Counted from the stretch's first letter, positions 42,728-52,914 are shown. The stretch is 64,000 bases of DNA from Deltaproteobacteria bacterium (GCA_029262275.1 JAJCZS010000011.1:1-64000); one strand, 5' to 3'. The notes: a model not told the origin generated them from the sequence alone. Program-made: numbers and translations.

Positions 42728-45458
42728 ATTTCCCTAATACCTTTTTTAAAAATTTACCTGTATAAGATTTTTTACATTCAGCAATTTCCTCAGGCGTACC
42801 CTGAACAACAATATGTCCACCCTTATCTCCACCCTCAGGGCCAAGGTCAATCACATGGTCGGCCGATTTAATCACATCCATATTGTGCTCAACCACTAAA
42901 ACCGTATGTCCCGAGAGAACAAGTTTGTTGATAACATCTAGAAGTTTTTTCACATCTTCAGCATGAAGTCCTACTGTGGGCTCATCCAAGATGTAGAGTG
43001 TGTCATTGCCACCTCTTTTGCCTAGTTCTCTTGCAATCTTAATCCTCTGCGCCTCCCCACCAGATAATGTGGGAGCCGGTTGGCCAAGTCTTACATATCC
43101 AAGGCCCACGTCCTGCAAAATCTTGAGCTTCCTGCCTAAAGAAGGAGTCTCAAAGAAGAAAATTATCGCCTGGTCTACAGTAAGATCCAAGATTTCAATG
43201 ACATTCTTATTCTTATATTTAATATCCAACACTTCTTTCTTGAATCTATTGCCGCCACATTCCTCACACACTACATATACATCCGCTAAGAAGTGCATCT
43301 CGACCTTTTGCCTACCCTCACCCTCACAAACCTCGCACCTTCCCCCAGCAACATTAAAAGAGAAATGGGATGCAGTAAGCCCCTTTGATTTTGCCTGCCA
43401 GGTGTCGGCCAAAACTTTTCTTATCTGGTCATAGACCTTTATATAAGTCACTGGGTTTGATCTGAGAGTCTTACCAATTGGATTTTGATCGAGCATTATC
43501 ACATCTGAGATATTGTCTGTACCTTTAATATCATCATAGAGCCCAACCCTTTCGATATCGCTGTGGAATTTCCTTGCCAAAGCAGCGTAGAGAACATCGT
43601 GAACGAGCGAGCTTTTACCAGAACCTGAGACCCCAGTTACACAGATAAAAGTTTTCAATGGAATGCTTAGAGATATATTTTTTAAATTGTTCTCTTTAGC
43701 ACCCAGTATCTTTAAGTTTTTAGAGCCACCTTTTCTTCTTTTTTCTGGAACCGGGATTCCCTCTTTTTCTAGCAAATATTTCTTTGTGAGGGAATTAGTT
43801 CCATTCTTAAGAAAGTTCTTGACTGCTCCTTGATATACGATATCTCCGCCTTTTTCTCCAGCCATCGGGCCGAGCTCAATTATATGATCAGCTGAGCCTA
43901 TCATATCAAAATCATGCTCTACTATTACAATCGTATTGTCTCTGTCCCTAAGCTCTTTAATTAGTTCGATCAGCCGCGCCAAATCACGCTGATGAAGGCC
44001 AATCGAGGGTTCATCCATGATATACAAAGTTTCAGTCAGTGTAGAGCCAAGCTGGCACGCAAGGTTTACCCTCTGAGCCTCTCCTCCCGAGAGTGTTTTG
44101 GAAAGCCGGGATAATGTTAGATATTCGAGCCCCACTTTAACCAAAAAAGAAATCCTGGAATTTATCTGTTTCAATATCTCATCTGCAATCTGGTTCTCGT
44201 AATCCGTAAACTCCAAACTATCAAAAAAAGTCTTCAAATTATTAATTGGAAGATCTGATAGCTCAGCTATGTTCCTGCCGCCAACTTTGACACATAGAGC
44301 TTCTTTTTTGATCCTGCTGCCACCGCATACATCACAATCAAATGCTGAGCGGTATTTGCTTAAGAACACACGTACGTGCATCTTGTAGCTCTTTCTCTCT
44401 AGGTATTTGAAAAATCCATTGATCCCTTTAAATGATCCCATGCCCTCATATACACGGTCTATAGATTTCTTGGGTAATTTGGAGAAAGGTTTATTAATAT
44501 CAACCCCGTACTCCGCTGCAGATTCTAATAGTTTCCTCATACGAGGTTGATGAGAGGGTTTTGTCAAAGGCTCTATTGCACCCTCAGCTAAGGTTTTATC
44601 TGAGTTCGGGATAATTAGGCTTGGATCCAGCTTCAGTATATTTCCAAAACCATTGCACTCAGGACATGCACCCCGTGGGCTGTTAAAGGAAAATAGAAGT
44701 GGTTCAGGGTCACTAAACTTGGTATGGCATGAAGTGCACTCAAGATCTTTAGAATAGCGAAGCATTTTGCCGTCTAGAATGTGAACATGGACATACTTGC
44801 TATCCGAAAACCCTGTCTCAAGAGATTCAACTATTCTTGAAAAAGAGCTTTGCTTTACAGAAACCCTATCTATAACTACTTCAGATCCTTCAGGCAATTT
44901 CTCAAGATCTTCGAGATCGGAGATTCCTCCATTTAACCAAATTCTTGTAAAACCTTTGGAAAGAAGCCCCTTTGGCGTAGGGTTCAGATCCTCAAGCGGG
45001 AATGTTAACACTGCTCTTTTATCACTGTGATTTTCAACTAGTTCATGTGCTATATCCTCTGGGGATTTAAGTTTGACCTCAATATCACAATTTGGGCAAA
45101 AGGTTTTCCCGACTTTTGAATAGAGTAATCTCAAAAAATCATAAATTTCAGTTGTGGTCCCAACTGTGGAGCGGGAGGTTTTAACAGAGTTTCTGCTCTC
45201 TATCGCAACAGCTGGTGGTAGACCCGAAATATCATCCATATCGGGGCGGTCAACACGCTCAAGAAACTGCCTGGCATATGTTGATAGACACTCTATATAT
45301 CTTCTAAGCCCTTCAGCATATAATGTGTCCAGTGCGAGCGAAGATTTCCCTGAGCCGCTTAATCCAGTAATAACCGTGAACTTATGCCAAGGGATTGAGA
45401 CGTTGATATTCTTTAGATTATTTTCTCTTGCGCCCTCTATTTTTATCTCGCCTTTCAT
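42726..45458 (-). CDS. uvrA: Excinuclease ABC subunit A
   Basis: The 910-residue DNA damage sensor of nucleotide excision repair carries two ABC ATPase modules. The Walker A motifs are GLSGSGKSSLALDT (about residue 32) and GVSGSGKSSLVHD (about 610). The ABC signatures are LSGGEAQRVNLACQLGS and LSGGEAQRIKIARELGK. Zinc fingers include CTSCHTKFSDPEPLLFSFNSPRGACPEC and CEVCEGEGRQ...CEECGG. It is slightly shorter than E. coli UvrA (940). It loads UvrB onto lesions. Single gene on the minus strand, convergent with the IPTL gene. Confidence 0.95.
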   Translation of the reverse strand: MKGEIKIEGARENNLKNINVSIPWHKFTVITGLSGSGKSSLALDTLYAEGLRRYIECLSTYARQFLERVDRPDMDDISGLPPAVAIESRNSVKTSRSTVGTTTEIYDFLRLLYSKVGKTFCPNCDIEVKLKSPEDIAHELVENHSDKRAVLTFPLEDLNPTPKGLLSKGFTRIWLNGGISDLEDLEKLPEGSEVVIDRVSVKQSSFSRIVESLETGFSDSKYVHVHILDGKMLRYSKDLECTSCHTKFSDPEPLLFSFNSPRGACPECNGFGNILKLDPSLIIPNSDKTLAEGAIEPLTKPSHQPRMRKLLESAAEYGVDINKPFSKLPKKSIDRVYEGMGSFKGINGFFKYLERKSYKMHVRVFLSKYRSAFDCDVCGGSRIKKEALCVKVGGRNIAELSDLPINNLKTFFDSLEFTDYENQIADEILKQINSRISFLVKVGLEYLTLSRLSKTLSGGEAQRVNLACQLGSTLTETLYIMDEPSIGLHQRDLARLIELIKELRDRDNTIVIVEHDFDMIGSADHIIELGPMAGEKGGDIVYQGAVKNFLKNGTNSLTKKYLLEKEGIPVPEKRRKGGSKNLKILGAKENNLKNISLSIPLKTFICVTGVSGSGKSSLVHDVLYAALARKFHSDIERVGLYDDIKGTDNISDVIMLDQNPIGKTLRSNPVTYIKVYDQIRKVLADTWQAKSKGLTASHFSFNVAGGRCEVCEGEGRQKVEMHFLADVYVVCEECGGNRFKKEVLDIKYKNKNVIEILDLTVDQAIIFFFETPSLGRKLKILQDVGLGYVRLGQPAPTLSGGEAQRIKIARELGKRGGNDTLYILDEPTVGLHAEDVKKLLDVINKLVLSGHTVLVVEHNMDVIKSADHVIDLGPEGGDKGGHIVVQGTPEEIAECKKSYTGKFLKKVLGK

Positions 45459-45614
45459 ATATCTAAGTACCTTTTTAATTAAAAAAAACTATTTTTGCAT
45501 GAGTAGAGTTATTTTAATAGTAGTTTGAAACGTTTTTAAAGAGTTTTTGAATCCATAAGAAAGAATAGCATATGCATAGGTTTAAACCATTTTCTTGAAC
45601 TACAAAAAACCTCT

Positions 45615-45643
45615 TTGCAATGGACTAGGTGAGGTGTTAATAT
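45615..45643 (+). promoter_or_regulatory. Promoter of dacB
   Basis: TTGCAA at 45615-45620 and TAATAT at 45638-45643 have 17-base spacing. The ATG at 45656 is 12 bases past the -10 box, so the leader would be only a few bases long. Confidence 0.5.
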
Positions 45644-45655
45644 ATTATTCTTAAT

Positions 45656-47089
45656 ATGACAAGGTTTTTGCTCCCGCTTTTATTATTGTTTTCCTTATTA
45701 ATTCCTAACCAGGTTGCCCAGTCAGCAAATGAGCAATATGCTGCGAGCGTCGCCCCACTTCTTAATGAAAACCCTAGCAAGAATGGCAGACTAGGAGTAG
45801 TAGTTAAATCACTTAGTTCTGGTGAAACAATTTTTGAACATAACCCGGACAAAATGTATATACCTGCGTCCAATGAAAAGATAATTACCTCTGTCTCTGC
45901 CCTTTCGCTATTAGGTAAGGACTATCGCTTTAAAACAGAATTCTTTTCTGGTGGGGGAATTTCCGACGGTGTCCTACATGGTGGTCTATATATAAAGGGC
46001 TACGGAGATCCAACACTATCAGAGGGTCATCTGGGATATATAGTTTTTCAACTCAAACAACGAGGAGTAAAAGAAATAAAAGGCAAGTTTGTGGTTGATG
46101 ACTCGTTCTTTGGAAGAAATAAATATGCACAAGGCTGGAAAGAAGAATGGAGGGATGATTTCTATAGCCCTGCCATCAGTGCGCTTTCCTTTAATTACAA
46201 CATCATAGAATTAAAAGTATATGCGTCAAAGTCAGGCAACAGACCGTCTGTCAAAATTGAACCTGACGGCTCAAATATTAAAATAATAAATCAAGCTGTT
46301 ACAAGTGGGAAAAAGGGTGCACTTAGAACAACCTGGCAAAATGATGAAACCATTGTGCTTAGCGGAAGAATAAAACCAAAAGCAACTGTTACTCTTAAAA
46401 TCCCTGTATTGAACCCAACTCTCTTTACTGGAAATGTCATTAAAAATGCTATAGAGCAAGCGGGTATTAAAGTCTCAGGAGCCGTTGTAGCAGATAGAGT
46501 TCCAAGATGGGCCAATATTATCTACACACACTACTCAGATCCACTATCCTCTGTCATTGCTGAATATAACAAAAACAGCGTAAACATAATTGGTGAGAAC
46601 CTTATGAAAACCCTAGGGGCAAAGTATAAGGGAGTGCCCGGAACTTGGGAGAAAGGATCTATTGTCATATCAGAATTTCTCAAAGAAGTTGGTATAAAAA
46701 ATGGATTTAAAGTAGTTGACGGCTCGGGGCTTTCTTTATTAAACAGAGTCTCCCCAGAAACGCTGACCGATGTTTTGAGCTACGCATATGAAGACAAATT
46801 GATATCAACTGACTTTATAGAATCTCTCCCCGTAGCTGGTGTTGACGGCACTTTGAGGAAGAGGTTTAGGAACTCTGAGATTCAGGGCAGAGTAAGAGCT
46901 AAAACCGGATATTTAAAAAATGTAAGAGCACTCTCTGGCTATATATTTACGAAAAAAGGCGACGTGCTCGTATTCTCTATTCTCTCAAACGGGTTTGGAT
47001 GGAAAACAAAAGAGCTGCAAAATGACTTGCTCGGTCAGTTAGTTGAATGCTGCAGCAATAACAACCCAAGTCGCTCTGAAGTTAATTAA
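45656..47089 (+). CDS. dacB: D-alanyl-D-alanine carboxypeptidase/endopeptidase (PBP4 type)
   Basis: The 477-residue periplasmic enzyme trims peptidoglycan peptides. The signal peptide covers residues 1-23 (LLLLFSLLIPNQVAQSA). Active-site motifs are SxxK in PASNEKIIT (about residue 72), SxN in KNSVNIIGE (about 307) and KTG in RAKTGYLKN (about 420). A large insert between the first two motifs is characteristic of class C PBP4 enzymes. The start lacks a Shine-Dalgarno and sits 12 bases after a -10 box. Confidence 0.92.
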   Translation: MTRFLLPLLLLFSLLIPNQVAQSANEQYAASVAPLLNENPSKNGRLGVVVKSLSSGETIFEHNPDKMYIPASNEKIITSVSALSLLGKDYRFKTEFFSGGGISDGVLHGGLYIKGYGDPTLSEGHLGYIVFQLKQRGVKEIKGKFVVDDSFFGRNKYAQGWKEEWRDDFYSPAISALSFNYNIIELKVYASKSGNRPSVKIEPDGSNIKIINQAVTSGKKGALRTTWQNDETIVLSGRIKPKATVTLKIPVLNPTLFTGNVIKNAIEQAGIKVSGAVVADRVPRWANIIYTHYSDPLSSVIAEYNKNSVNIIGENLMKTLGAKYKGVPGTWEKGSIVISEFLKEVGIKNGFKVVDGSGLSLLNRVSPETLTDVLSYAYEDKLISTDFIESLPVAGVDGTLRKRFRNSEIQGRVRAKTGYLKNVRALSGYIFTKKGDVLVFSILSNGFGWKTKELQNDLLGQLVECCSNNNPSRSEVN

Positions 47090-47335
47090 TCAATAAAACC
47101 AGATGTTAAGGATTGCTTTTTAGTTAAAAAACAGTACATTGTAATATAAGATCTTGACTAGAAGAACATTGATAAATATTAGGATCGATTATAAATACAA
47201 AACGTCTCTAGATAGTTCAGTTTAGTATGACTATTCTTAAATAATTTTTATCTGCTTGGGCTTAAAATTTATGGATAAGGAATGCAAATTAGGCTTAAAC
47301 ATTTATCTCGATTTTTAAGCGATGACTTTTTTTTG

Positions 47336-47364
47336 TTGACATATAAAGCATAACGCTTTATTTT
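47336..47364 (+). promoter_or_regulatory. Promoter of the type II secretion operon
   Basis: TTGACA at 47336-47341 and TATTTT at 47359-47364 are 17 bases apart, 29 bases before the gspC ATG. The region from 47090 to 47335 holds no gene that I can see. Confidence 0.6.
47343..47361 (+). promoter_or_regulatory. Operator-like inverted repeat within the gsp promoter
   Basis: ATAAAGC (47343-47349) and GCTTTAT (47355-47361) form a perfect 7-bp inverted repeat with a 5-base centre. It fills the spacer between the -35 and -10 boxes and overlaps the -10. A dimeric repressor bound here would block the promoter; the regulator is unknown. Confidence 0.45.
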
Positions 47365-47392
47365 TTAAGATAAATTTAACTATTCTACTTAA

Positions 47393-48331
47393 ATGCTTGT
47401 CACTATTTTAAAAAGGTATGTGTGGGTTATAAATCTAATCTTGCTAGCAGCGCTTGCGTATCTACTAGCACTGAGCGTTAATGCCAAAATTCAAGGAGAG
47501 GTAACTTCACACAATGCAGAAGCTTCTCAGAATTTCTTCCCAGATGAAACAAAAAGCAGACAAAAAACTAATAAGAACATACCTCTTTCAAGCTACAGTG
47601 TAATAGCTACAAGAAACATATTTGGTGTTTCAGATCAGGCAGAATCAACCGAAGTTGTTTCAGCTAACCCAGATGCACTGCCGGAATCTAATCTTAACCT
47701 TGTTCTTCTCGGCACCGTAATGAACTCAGATCAACAATCTGTAGCAATTATCAAAAACAGCGACAACAGCAAGGTCAATGGTTATAAAAGTGGGGAGAAC
47801 ATAGATATTATTACTTCTGAAGACGTCAAGCTAATGGATATAAAAAATTGCAAAGCTGTAATTCAACGCAAAACTAAGGGACAAGAAACAATTAAATGTA
47901 AAAATCTCGGTGACATAGCAACAAGTGGAAGCAAGGGAACCGCTTCAAAAAAATCTACAAAAGCTATTGCAAAAGGCAATCAAAAATCTGCAAACGATAA
48001 CCCTAAACTAATAAACAAGATAAGTGAAAATGAATATGAAGTAGAAAGAGAATTACTTGAGGATCTCTTAAGTGACCCAACTAAAATTGTCCAGCAAGCC
48101 AGAGTTATACCGCAGGACGATGGACTCAGATTTTTCGGTATTAGATCTAATAGCATATTTTGGAAGATAGGTATTAAGAACGGTGACACCTTGCATAATA
48201 TAAACAATGTAGCATTAAATGATATTGAAAAGGCTCTTGGTGTTTTCGAAGAACTGCGAGATCTTAATTCCTTTACCATCAATCTCACGAGAGCTGGGCA
48301 AAAACACACATATGAATATACGGTTAAATGA
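47393..48331 (+). CDS. gspC: Type II secretion protein GspC
   Basis: The 312-residue inner-membrane protein links the secretin to the inner-membrane platform. One transmembrane helix lies at about residues 11-31 (VWVINLILLAALAYLLALSV). The HR domain follows at about 85-165 (LNLVLLGTVMNSDQQSVAIIK). A Lys/Ser-rich linker leads to a C-terminal PDZ-like domain at about 240-310 (RFFGIRSNSIFWKIGIKNGDTLHNINN). It is the first gene of the operon. The gspD start lies 89 bases downstream. Confidence 0.88.
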   Translation: MLVTILKRYVWVINLILLAALAYLLALSVNAKIQGEVTSHNAEASQNFFPDETKSRQKTNKNIPLSSYSVIATRNIFGVSDQAESTEVVSANPDALPESNLNLVLLGTVMNSDQQSVAIIKNSDNSKVNGYKSGENIDIITSEDVKLMDIKNCKAVIQRKTKGQETIKCKNLGDIATSGSKGTASKKSTKAIAKGNQKSANDNPKLINKISENEYEVERELLEDLLSDPTKIVQQARVIPQDDGLRFFGIRSNSIFWKIGIKNGDTLHNINNVALNDIEKALGVFEELRDLNSFTINLTRAGQKHTYEYTVK

Positions 48332-48420
48332 TAAGAGCTGTTAACTAAAGATAGGAAAGTTTGTAAATATTGAAATCGAACGAATCTAGATAAGGCATTA
48401 ATAATAGAGAGGATTACATA

Positions 48421-51162
48421 ATGAAAGGATTTCTTATTAACATTTTGATACTTGGGTTTTTGTTAACACTATACATATATATCAATACCAATAATGAAGG
48501 CCCTATTATTCAGGAAAATGCAGCCCGAACCCAAGAGCTGCAAGATCAATCGCCAAATTATAATGCTGCTGACAATGATCTGACCTACCAGATAGAACAT
48601 GGTGACACCCTTTCTACAATAGGTGAGAAATTTGGTGTGTCTGTAGCAGACATAAAAGAGATAAATGGTCTTAGAGAAGATCAAATTGGTGCTGGCGATT
48701 ACATAGATATCCCAGCTCAAGCTGTAAGCAATAATAATGTCAATTCATATGACCACCTAAACGACTCTAAGATTCTTGCTCAAGCATTTACAGATAATGG
48801 TACCGATGTTTCCTCTGACTCTCCTAGCCTAGAGGGCTCCTCAATTATTGCGCAGGCAGACTTTGACATGGAAAAAAAGAGGGAAGAAAGAAAACTAAAG
48901 CTTGAGCAAAGACGACAGAAGAGGATTGAGCAAAGAGAAGAAATAAGAAGACAAAATACAGAAGGCACCAGCAGTCCTTCTGCCCAACAAGAACAAAAAT
49001 CCCAAGAAACAGATACAGGAACAGGAACAGAAACAAATACAGGAACAGAAACGGAATCCCGAATTCTTATTACCGAAGGAGAGATAGTAAATCTCCAATC
49101 AGAGATGGATGTTCAGGACCTGATTCAAGCAATTAGCGAGATTACAGGTGAGAACTTTATTCTAGATGAATCAGTTAAAGGCAAAAAAATCACTGTTGTA
49201 GCCCCTGGGGGGTTTAAAAGTGAAAATGCAATGAGGTTGTTTGAAACAATACTTAGTCTAAACGGCTTCTCTGTGGTCAAAAAGAATGGAACAAATCTTA
49301 TTGTTCCAAAAAGGGACATTAAATTTCAAGATATTCCTACAGAAATTGGGACAGATTATTCAGATTCCTCTGATAGATTTATTACAAGACTCGTAGAGCT
49401 TCAAAACATACAAGCTAATGAGGTTGCCACAATACTCAGGCCCCTAGTTTCACGTGAAGGTGATATTGTTGTTTATCCGGCTACCAACACATTGGTAATT
49501 ATAGAAAGAGTGGACAATCTAAACAGAATACTAAAAATAATAGAGAACTTTGACGTCGAGACAGAAATTGAATTTATTAAGATACACAATGCCGATGCCG
49601 GAGAGGTAGCCACAAAATTACTAGAGATTTTTGGTGGGTCAAGCAGCTCCTCCGGATCAAGAAGAGCCTCCACAGCTCAAAGAGCCTCTCAGCAGCAAAC
49701 GAGAACAGGTCGTGCTGCAAGTAGAAGTAGAACCTCACAAGCACAACAATCCGCAGCGCCGGCAATAACAGCGCAGTCCACACAGGAATCCTCCCCTGTT
49801 AGCTTTAAGGTAATTACCGACGAGAGAACCAACTCTCTAATAATAATTGCCTACCCAAGTGACATGGCAAAAATTAAAGCCGTAATCGGCATACTTGATG
49901 TAAAGACTGATGAGCCTCAGGAAGGAATATTTGTAATCCGCGTACTAAATGCGGACGCTGAGCAGATAGTAGGTGTATTATCGGCTCTCTTCGGAGGCGG
50001 AGGCGGAGGCGGATTTAGCGGAGGGACACAAAGAACCTCTGGGATCGGATCAGGATCTCCCTTTGGATCAAGCTCCACAGGTGGTTCTAGTTTTGGACAG
50101 GGACAAACAAGACAAACAATACAGAGACAAAATCTAGGTGGCCGTACAGCATCTGTCGTAGCAGAAGCAGATGGGCTCAGAATAACAGCTGATCCAGCTA
50201 CAAATTCAGTAATCATTATTGGTTCCAGAAGAGATTATGAAGAAATAAAAGATGTTATCGACGAGCTCGATATAAGAAGAAAACAAGTATTTGTAGAAGC
50301 TGCAATACTAGAAGTTAGCCTTGATAAGATAAGGTCCTTCGGTACTAATCTTAGTATTGGTTTTACAATCAACGACAACACGCTAGGATTTGGTGGTACT
50401 AATCTCCCAGGAGTTCCAAGTCTGCTTGGAGTAGCTGCAAACCCTGAAACCTCTGCCAATTTGATAGGTAGCCTGTCGGGACTATTCTTAGGTGTCGTTG
50501 GAGAAGAGGTAGATGTTGATGGTTCAGGTCCTATACCTCCTATCCCATCTTTCACAGCACTATTTCAGGCACTTACTTCATTAACTGACGTCAATGTTCT
50601 CTCTACACCTAGTATTATAACGACAGACAATGAACCTGCGGAGATCATCGTAGCAGACGTAATTCCGTTTCCAACAGGAAGCACTGTAGGAGATGGAGGA
50701 GTTACAGTACAAACTATAGAAAGAGAGCCAGTAGGTATTAGGCTTTCGATAACTCCTCAAATTAGCGAAGGTGATTTTTTAAATCTAAATATCCTCACCG
50801 AAGTATCGGCAATAAGAAATGCACCTGTTCCGGGACTTAACACAGAAGAATTTGGTATTGCTACTACCACCAGAACGGCCGACTCCTCGGTAGTTGTAAA
50901 AAATGGTCAGACCATTGTAATAGGTGGCCTTGTTCAGGACAGAGAAAGCGTCCTACAAAATAGAGTTCCCGTACTTGGAAGTATTCCTGTTCTTGGAAAT
51001 CTATTTAAATTTAAACAAATACAAAGCACAAAAATAAACCTCATGATACTTCTTACACCAAGAATTGTAGAAAATGAGGTTGACATGCAGCGCATATTAG
51101 AAGAAAGACAAAAAAGAAATATGCTGCTGCAGGAAAGGGGATTCAACCGAGAAGAACAATAA
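48421..51162 (+). CDS. gspD: Type II secretion secretin GspD with N-terminal LysM domain
   Basis: The 913-residue secretin forms the outer-membrane channel. After an N-terminal hydrophobic helix (residues 4-21) comes a LysM domain at about 54-98 (YQIEHGDTLSTIGEKFGVS). A charged coiled region (KKREERKLKLEQRRQKRIEQ) and a Thr/Glu-rich linker follow. The N0 domain starts near 220, then come N1-N3 with Gly/Ser/Gln-rich insertions (about 405-460 and 520-570). The secretin barrel ends in VPVLGSIPVLGNLF and LMILLTPRIV. LysM in front of N0 is unusual for GspD and could fix the channel to peptidoglycan. No lipobox is present. Confidence 0.92.
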   Translation: MKGFLINILILGFLLTLYIYINTNNEGPIIQENAARTQELQDQSPNYNAADNDLTYQIEHGDTLSTIGEKFGVSVADIKEINGLREDQIGAGDYIDIPAQAVSNNNVNSYDHLNDSKILAQAFTDNGTDVSSDSPSLEGSSIIAQADFDMEKKREERKLKLEQRRQKRIEQREEIRRQNTEGTSSPSAQQEQKSQETDTGTGTETNTGTETESRILITEGEIVNLQSEMDVQDLIQAISEITGENFILDESVKGKKITVVAPGGFKSENAMRLFETILSLNGFSVVKKNGTNLIVPKRDIKFQDIPTEIGTDYSDSSDRFITRLVELQNIQANEVATILRPLVSREGDIVVYPATNTLVIIERVDNLNRILKIIENFDVETEIEFIKIHNADAGEVATKLLEIFGGSSSSSGSRRASTAQRASQQQTRTGRAASRSRTSQAQQSAAPAITAQSTQESSPVSFKVITDERTNSLIIIAYPSDMAKIKAVIGILDVKTDEPQEGIFVIRVLNADAEQIVGVLSALFGGGGGGGFSGGTQRTSGIGSGSPFGSSSTGGSSFGQGQTRQTIQRQNLGGRTASVVAEADGLRITADPATNSVIIIGSRRDYEEIKDVIDELDIRRKQVFVEAAILEVSLDKIRSFGTNLSIGFTINDNTLGFGGTNLPGVPSLLGVAANPETSANLIGSLSGLFLGVVGEEVDVDGSGPIPPIPSFTALFQALTSLTDVNVLSTPSIITTDNEPAEIIVADVIPFPTGSTVGDGGVTVQTIEREPVGIRLSITPQISEGDFLNLNILTEVSAIRNAPVPGLNTEEFGIATTTRTADSSVVVKNGQTIVIGGLVQDRESVLQNRVPVLGSIPVLGNLFKFKQIQSTKINLMILLTPRIVENEVDMQRILEERQKRNMLLQERGFNREEQ

Positions 51163-51177
51163 TACTGGTTGATCAAT

Positions 51178-52872
51178 ATGAAAAGCATACAAGAAATTAT
51201 AAGCGAAAGAAATCCTGAAGCTCTTGTAAAAATAGACGAGATACTGTCTAAAAATGAAGAGAGCGTAGAAGAAGCAATTTTAAATCACCACGTACTCGAA
51301 GACGAAGAAGTACTTGAGGTACTCTCTCAATTCTACGAATTCCCTTATATATTGAATATTGCTGATAAAGATATTGACCCTGAACTCGTAAAAACCTTGC
51401 CTATTAGCTTTGCAAGAAAATACCGTCTGATCCCATTTCAGAGAAAACAAGACAGCGTTGTAATTGTTTTTGCACCCCCATTCGACTTATATGCTCTGGA
51501 CGAAATAAAATCACTTTTTGGCTGTGAAATAGAGCCGGTATTAGCTCTCAATCATGTTGTCGTCAATAGCATTAACCGAGTCTATGAGCGCGATAAAGAA
51601 ATGGCGGAAGGTATCGAAGATGATACTGAAGGAATAACCGAATACGATATCCATGAACCTAAAGATTTGCTCGATGCTGATGATGAAGCTCCTATCATTA
51701 GATTTGTTAACTCCCTTCTCTTCCAAGCGGTAAAAGAAAAGGCTAGTGATATACATCTGGAATGCTTTGAGAAAGAAGTATCGGTTAGGTTCAGAAAAGA
51801 CGGAATACTACACGAAATCACCTCAGTGCCTAAAAAGCTTCAAGCATCTGTAATATCCAGAGTAAAAATTATGGCAGAGCTTGATATTGCAGAGAAGAGA
51901 AAACCCCAAGATGGAAGGATAAGAGTAAAAGTAGCTGGAAGAGACGTGGACGTTCGTATTTCAACTGTACCCACAACTTGGGGTGAGAGTGTTGTAATGA
52001 GGCTCTTGGACCGATCCTCTGTTCTACTCAGTTTGGAGGACCTTGGATTAAAAGGCGACAAACTTGACGTAGTCGAGACGTTAATACGACGACCTCACGG
52101 CATTATTCTTGTAACAGGACCAACAGGTAGCGGAAAAACAACAAGCCTGTATGCAGCTTTAGAGCGAATAAACTCACCAGACAAGAAAATCATTACAGTA
52201 GAAGATCCGGTGGAATATCAGATTCAGGGAATTAATCAGATACAAGTTAATTCAAAGGTAAACCTTTCTTTTGCAAATGGACTTAGATCAATACTACGTC
52301 AGGACCCGGATGTAATTCTTGTGGGTGAGATCAGAGACAGAGAAACTGCGGACATTGCGATTCATGCATCTCTGACCGGACACTTGGTATTTTCAACCCT
52401 TCACACAAATGATTCTGCTAGCGCAATAACTAGGCTTATAGATATGGAAATAGAACCATTTTTGGTTGCATCTTCGCTTATGGCAGTAATAGCGCAAAGA
52501 CTTCTTCGTCTTCTATGTCCATCCTGCAGAGAGCCTTATGAACCTTCAGATGACGAACTTAAAAAAATAGGAATAAAAAGAGAACAACTTAAAGACGGAA
52601 GACTTTACCGTGCCAAGGGATGCGATAAATGTTTTGATATGGGATACAGCGGAAGATCCGCAATATTTGAAATGTTAATAATAGATGATGAGATTAGAAA
52701 CTTAACACTTGGTAACGTAGATTCGGGTCAGATCAAAAGAAAAGCAATAGAACACGGAATGACCACACTGAGAATGGACGGAGCCAAGCATATATTAAGA
52801 GGTTTAACTTCTATAGATGAGGTAATGCGTGTCACTGAAGAGGAGAGCATTAGCTCACAAGAACAGGGCTAG
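51178..52872 (+). CDS. gspE: Type II secretion ATPase GspE
   Basis: The 564-residue cytoplasmic hexameric ATPase powers pseudopilus assembly. The N-terminal N1E/MshEN-type domain (about 1-150) is followed by the catalytic domain with Walker A GPTGSGKTTSLYA and the Asp box ITVEDPVEYQI. The Walker B region is ILRQDPDVILVGEIRD and the His box is LTGHLVFSTLHTNDS. A zinc tetracysteine motif (CPSC at the start, CDKC at the end) is intact. ATG 51178 is preferred over a TTG at 51169. It starts 15 bases after gspD. Confidence 0.94.
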   Translation: MKSIQEIISERNPEALVKIDEILSKNEESVEEAILNHHVLEDEEVLEVLSQFYEFPYILNIADKDIDPELVKTLPISFARKYRLIPFQRKQDSVVIVFAPPFDLYALDEIKSLFGCEIEPVLALNHVVVNSINRVYERDKEMAEGIEDDTEGITEYDIHEPKDLLDADDEAPIIRFVNSLLFQAVKEKASDIHLECFEKEVSVRFRKDGILHEITSVPKKLQASVISRVKIMAELDIAEKRKPQDGRIRVKVAGRDVDVRISTVPTTWGESVVMRLLDRSSVLLSLEDLGLKGDKLDVVETLIRRPHGIILVTGPTGSGKTTSLYAALERINSPDKKIITVEDPVEYQIQGINQIQVNSKVNLSFANGLRSILRQDPDVILVGEIRDRETADIAIHASLTGHLVFSTLHTNDSASAITRLIDMEIEPFLVASSLMAVIAQRLLRLLCPSCREPYEPSDDELKKIGIKREQLKDGRLYRAKGCDKCFDMGYSGRSAIFEMLIIDDEIRNLTLGNVDSGQIKRKAIEHGMTTLRMDGAKHILRGLTSIDEVMRVTEEESISSQEQG

Positions 52873-52875
52873 TCC

Positions 52876-52903
52876 TTACAATTCTAACTATCCAACGTAT
52901 AAT
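52876..52903 (+). promoter_or_regulatory. Internal promoter before gspF
   Basis: TTACAA at 52876-52881 and a perfect TATAAT at 52898-52903 have 16-base spacing in the 42-base gspE-gspF gap. The gspF ATG at 52915 lies 11 bases past the -10 box and has no Shine-Dalgarno, so this would give a leaderless transcript for the pseudopilus half of the operon. Confidence 0.55.
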
Positions 52904-52914
52904 TATTACTAAAT

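Noticed and set aside
49000-49060. Short ACAGGAACAGAAAC-type repeats inside gspD
   Set aside because: They encode a Thr/Glu/Gly linker in frame; no spacer structure, so not a CRISPR or regulatory repeat. No CRISPR array or cas gene was seen anywhere in the window.
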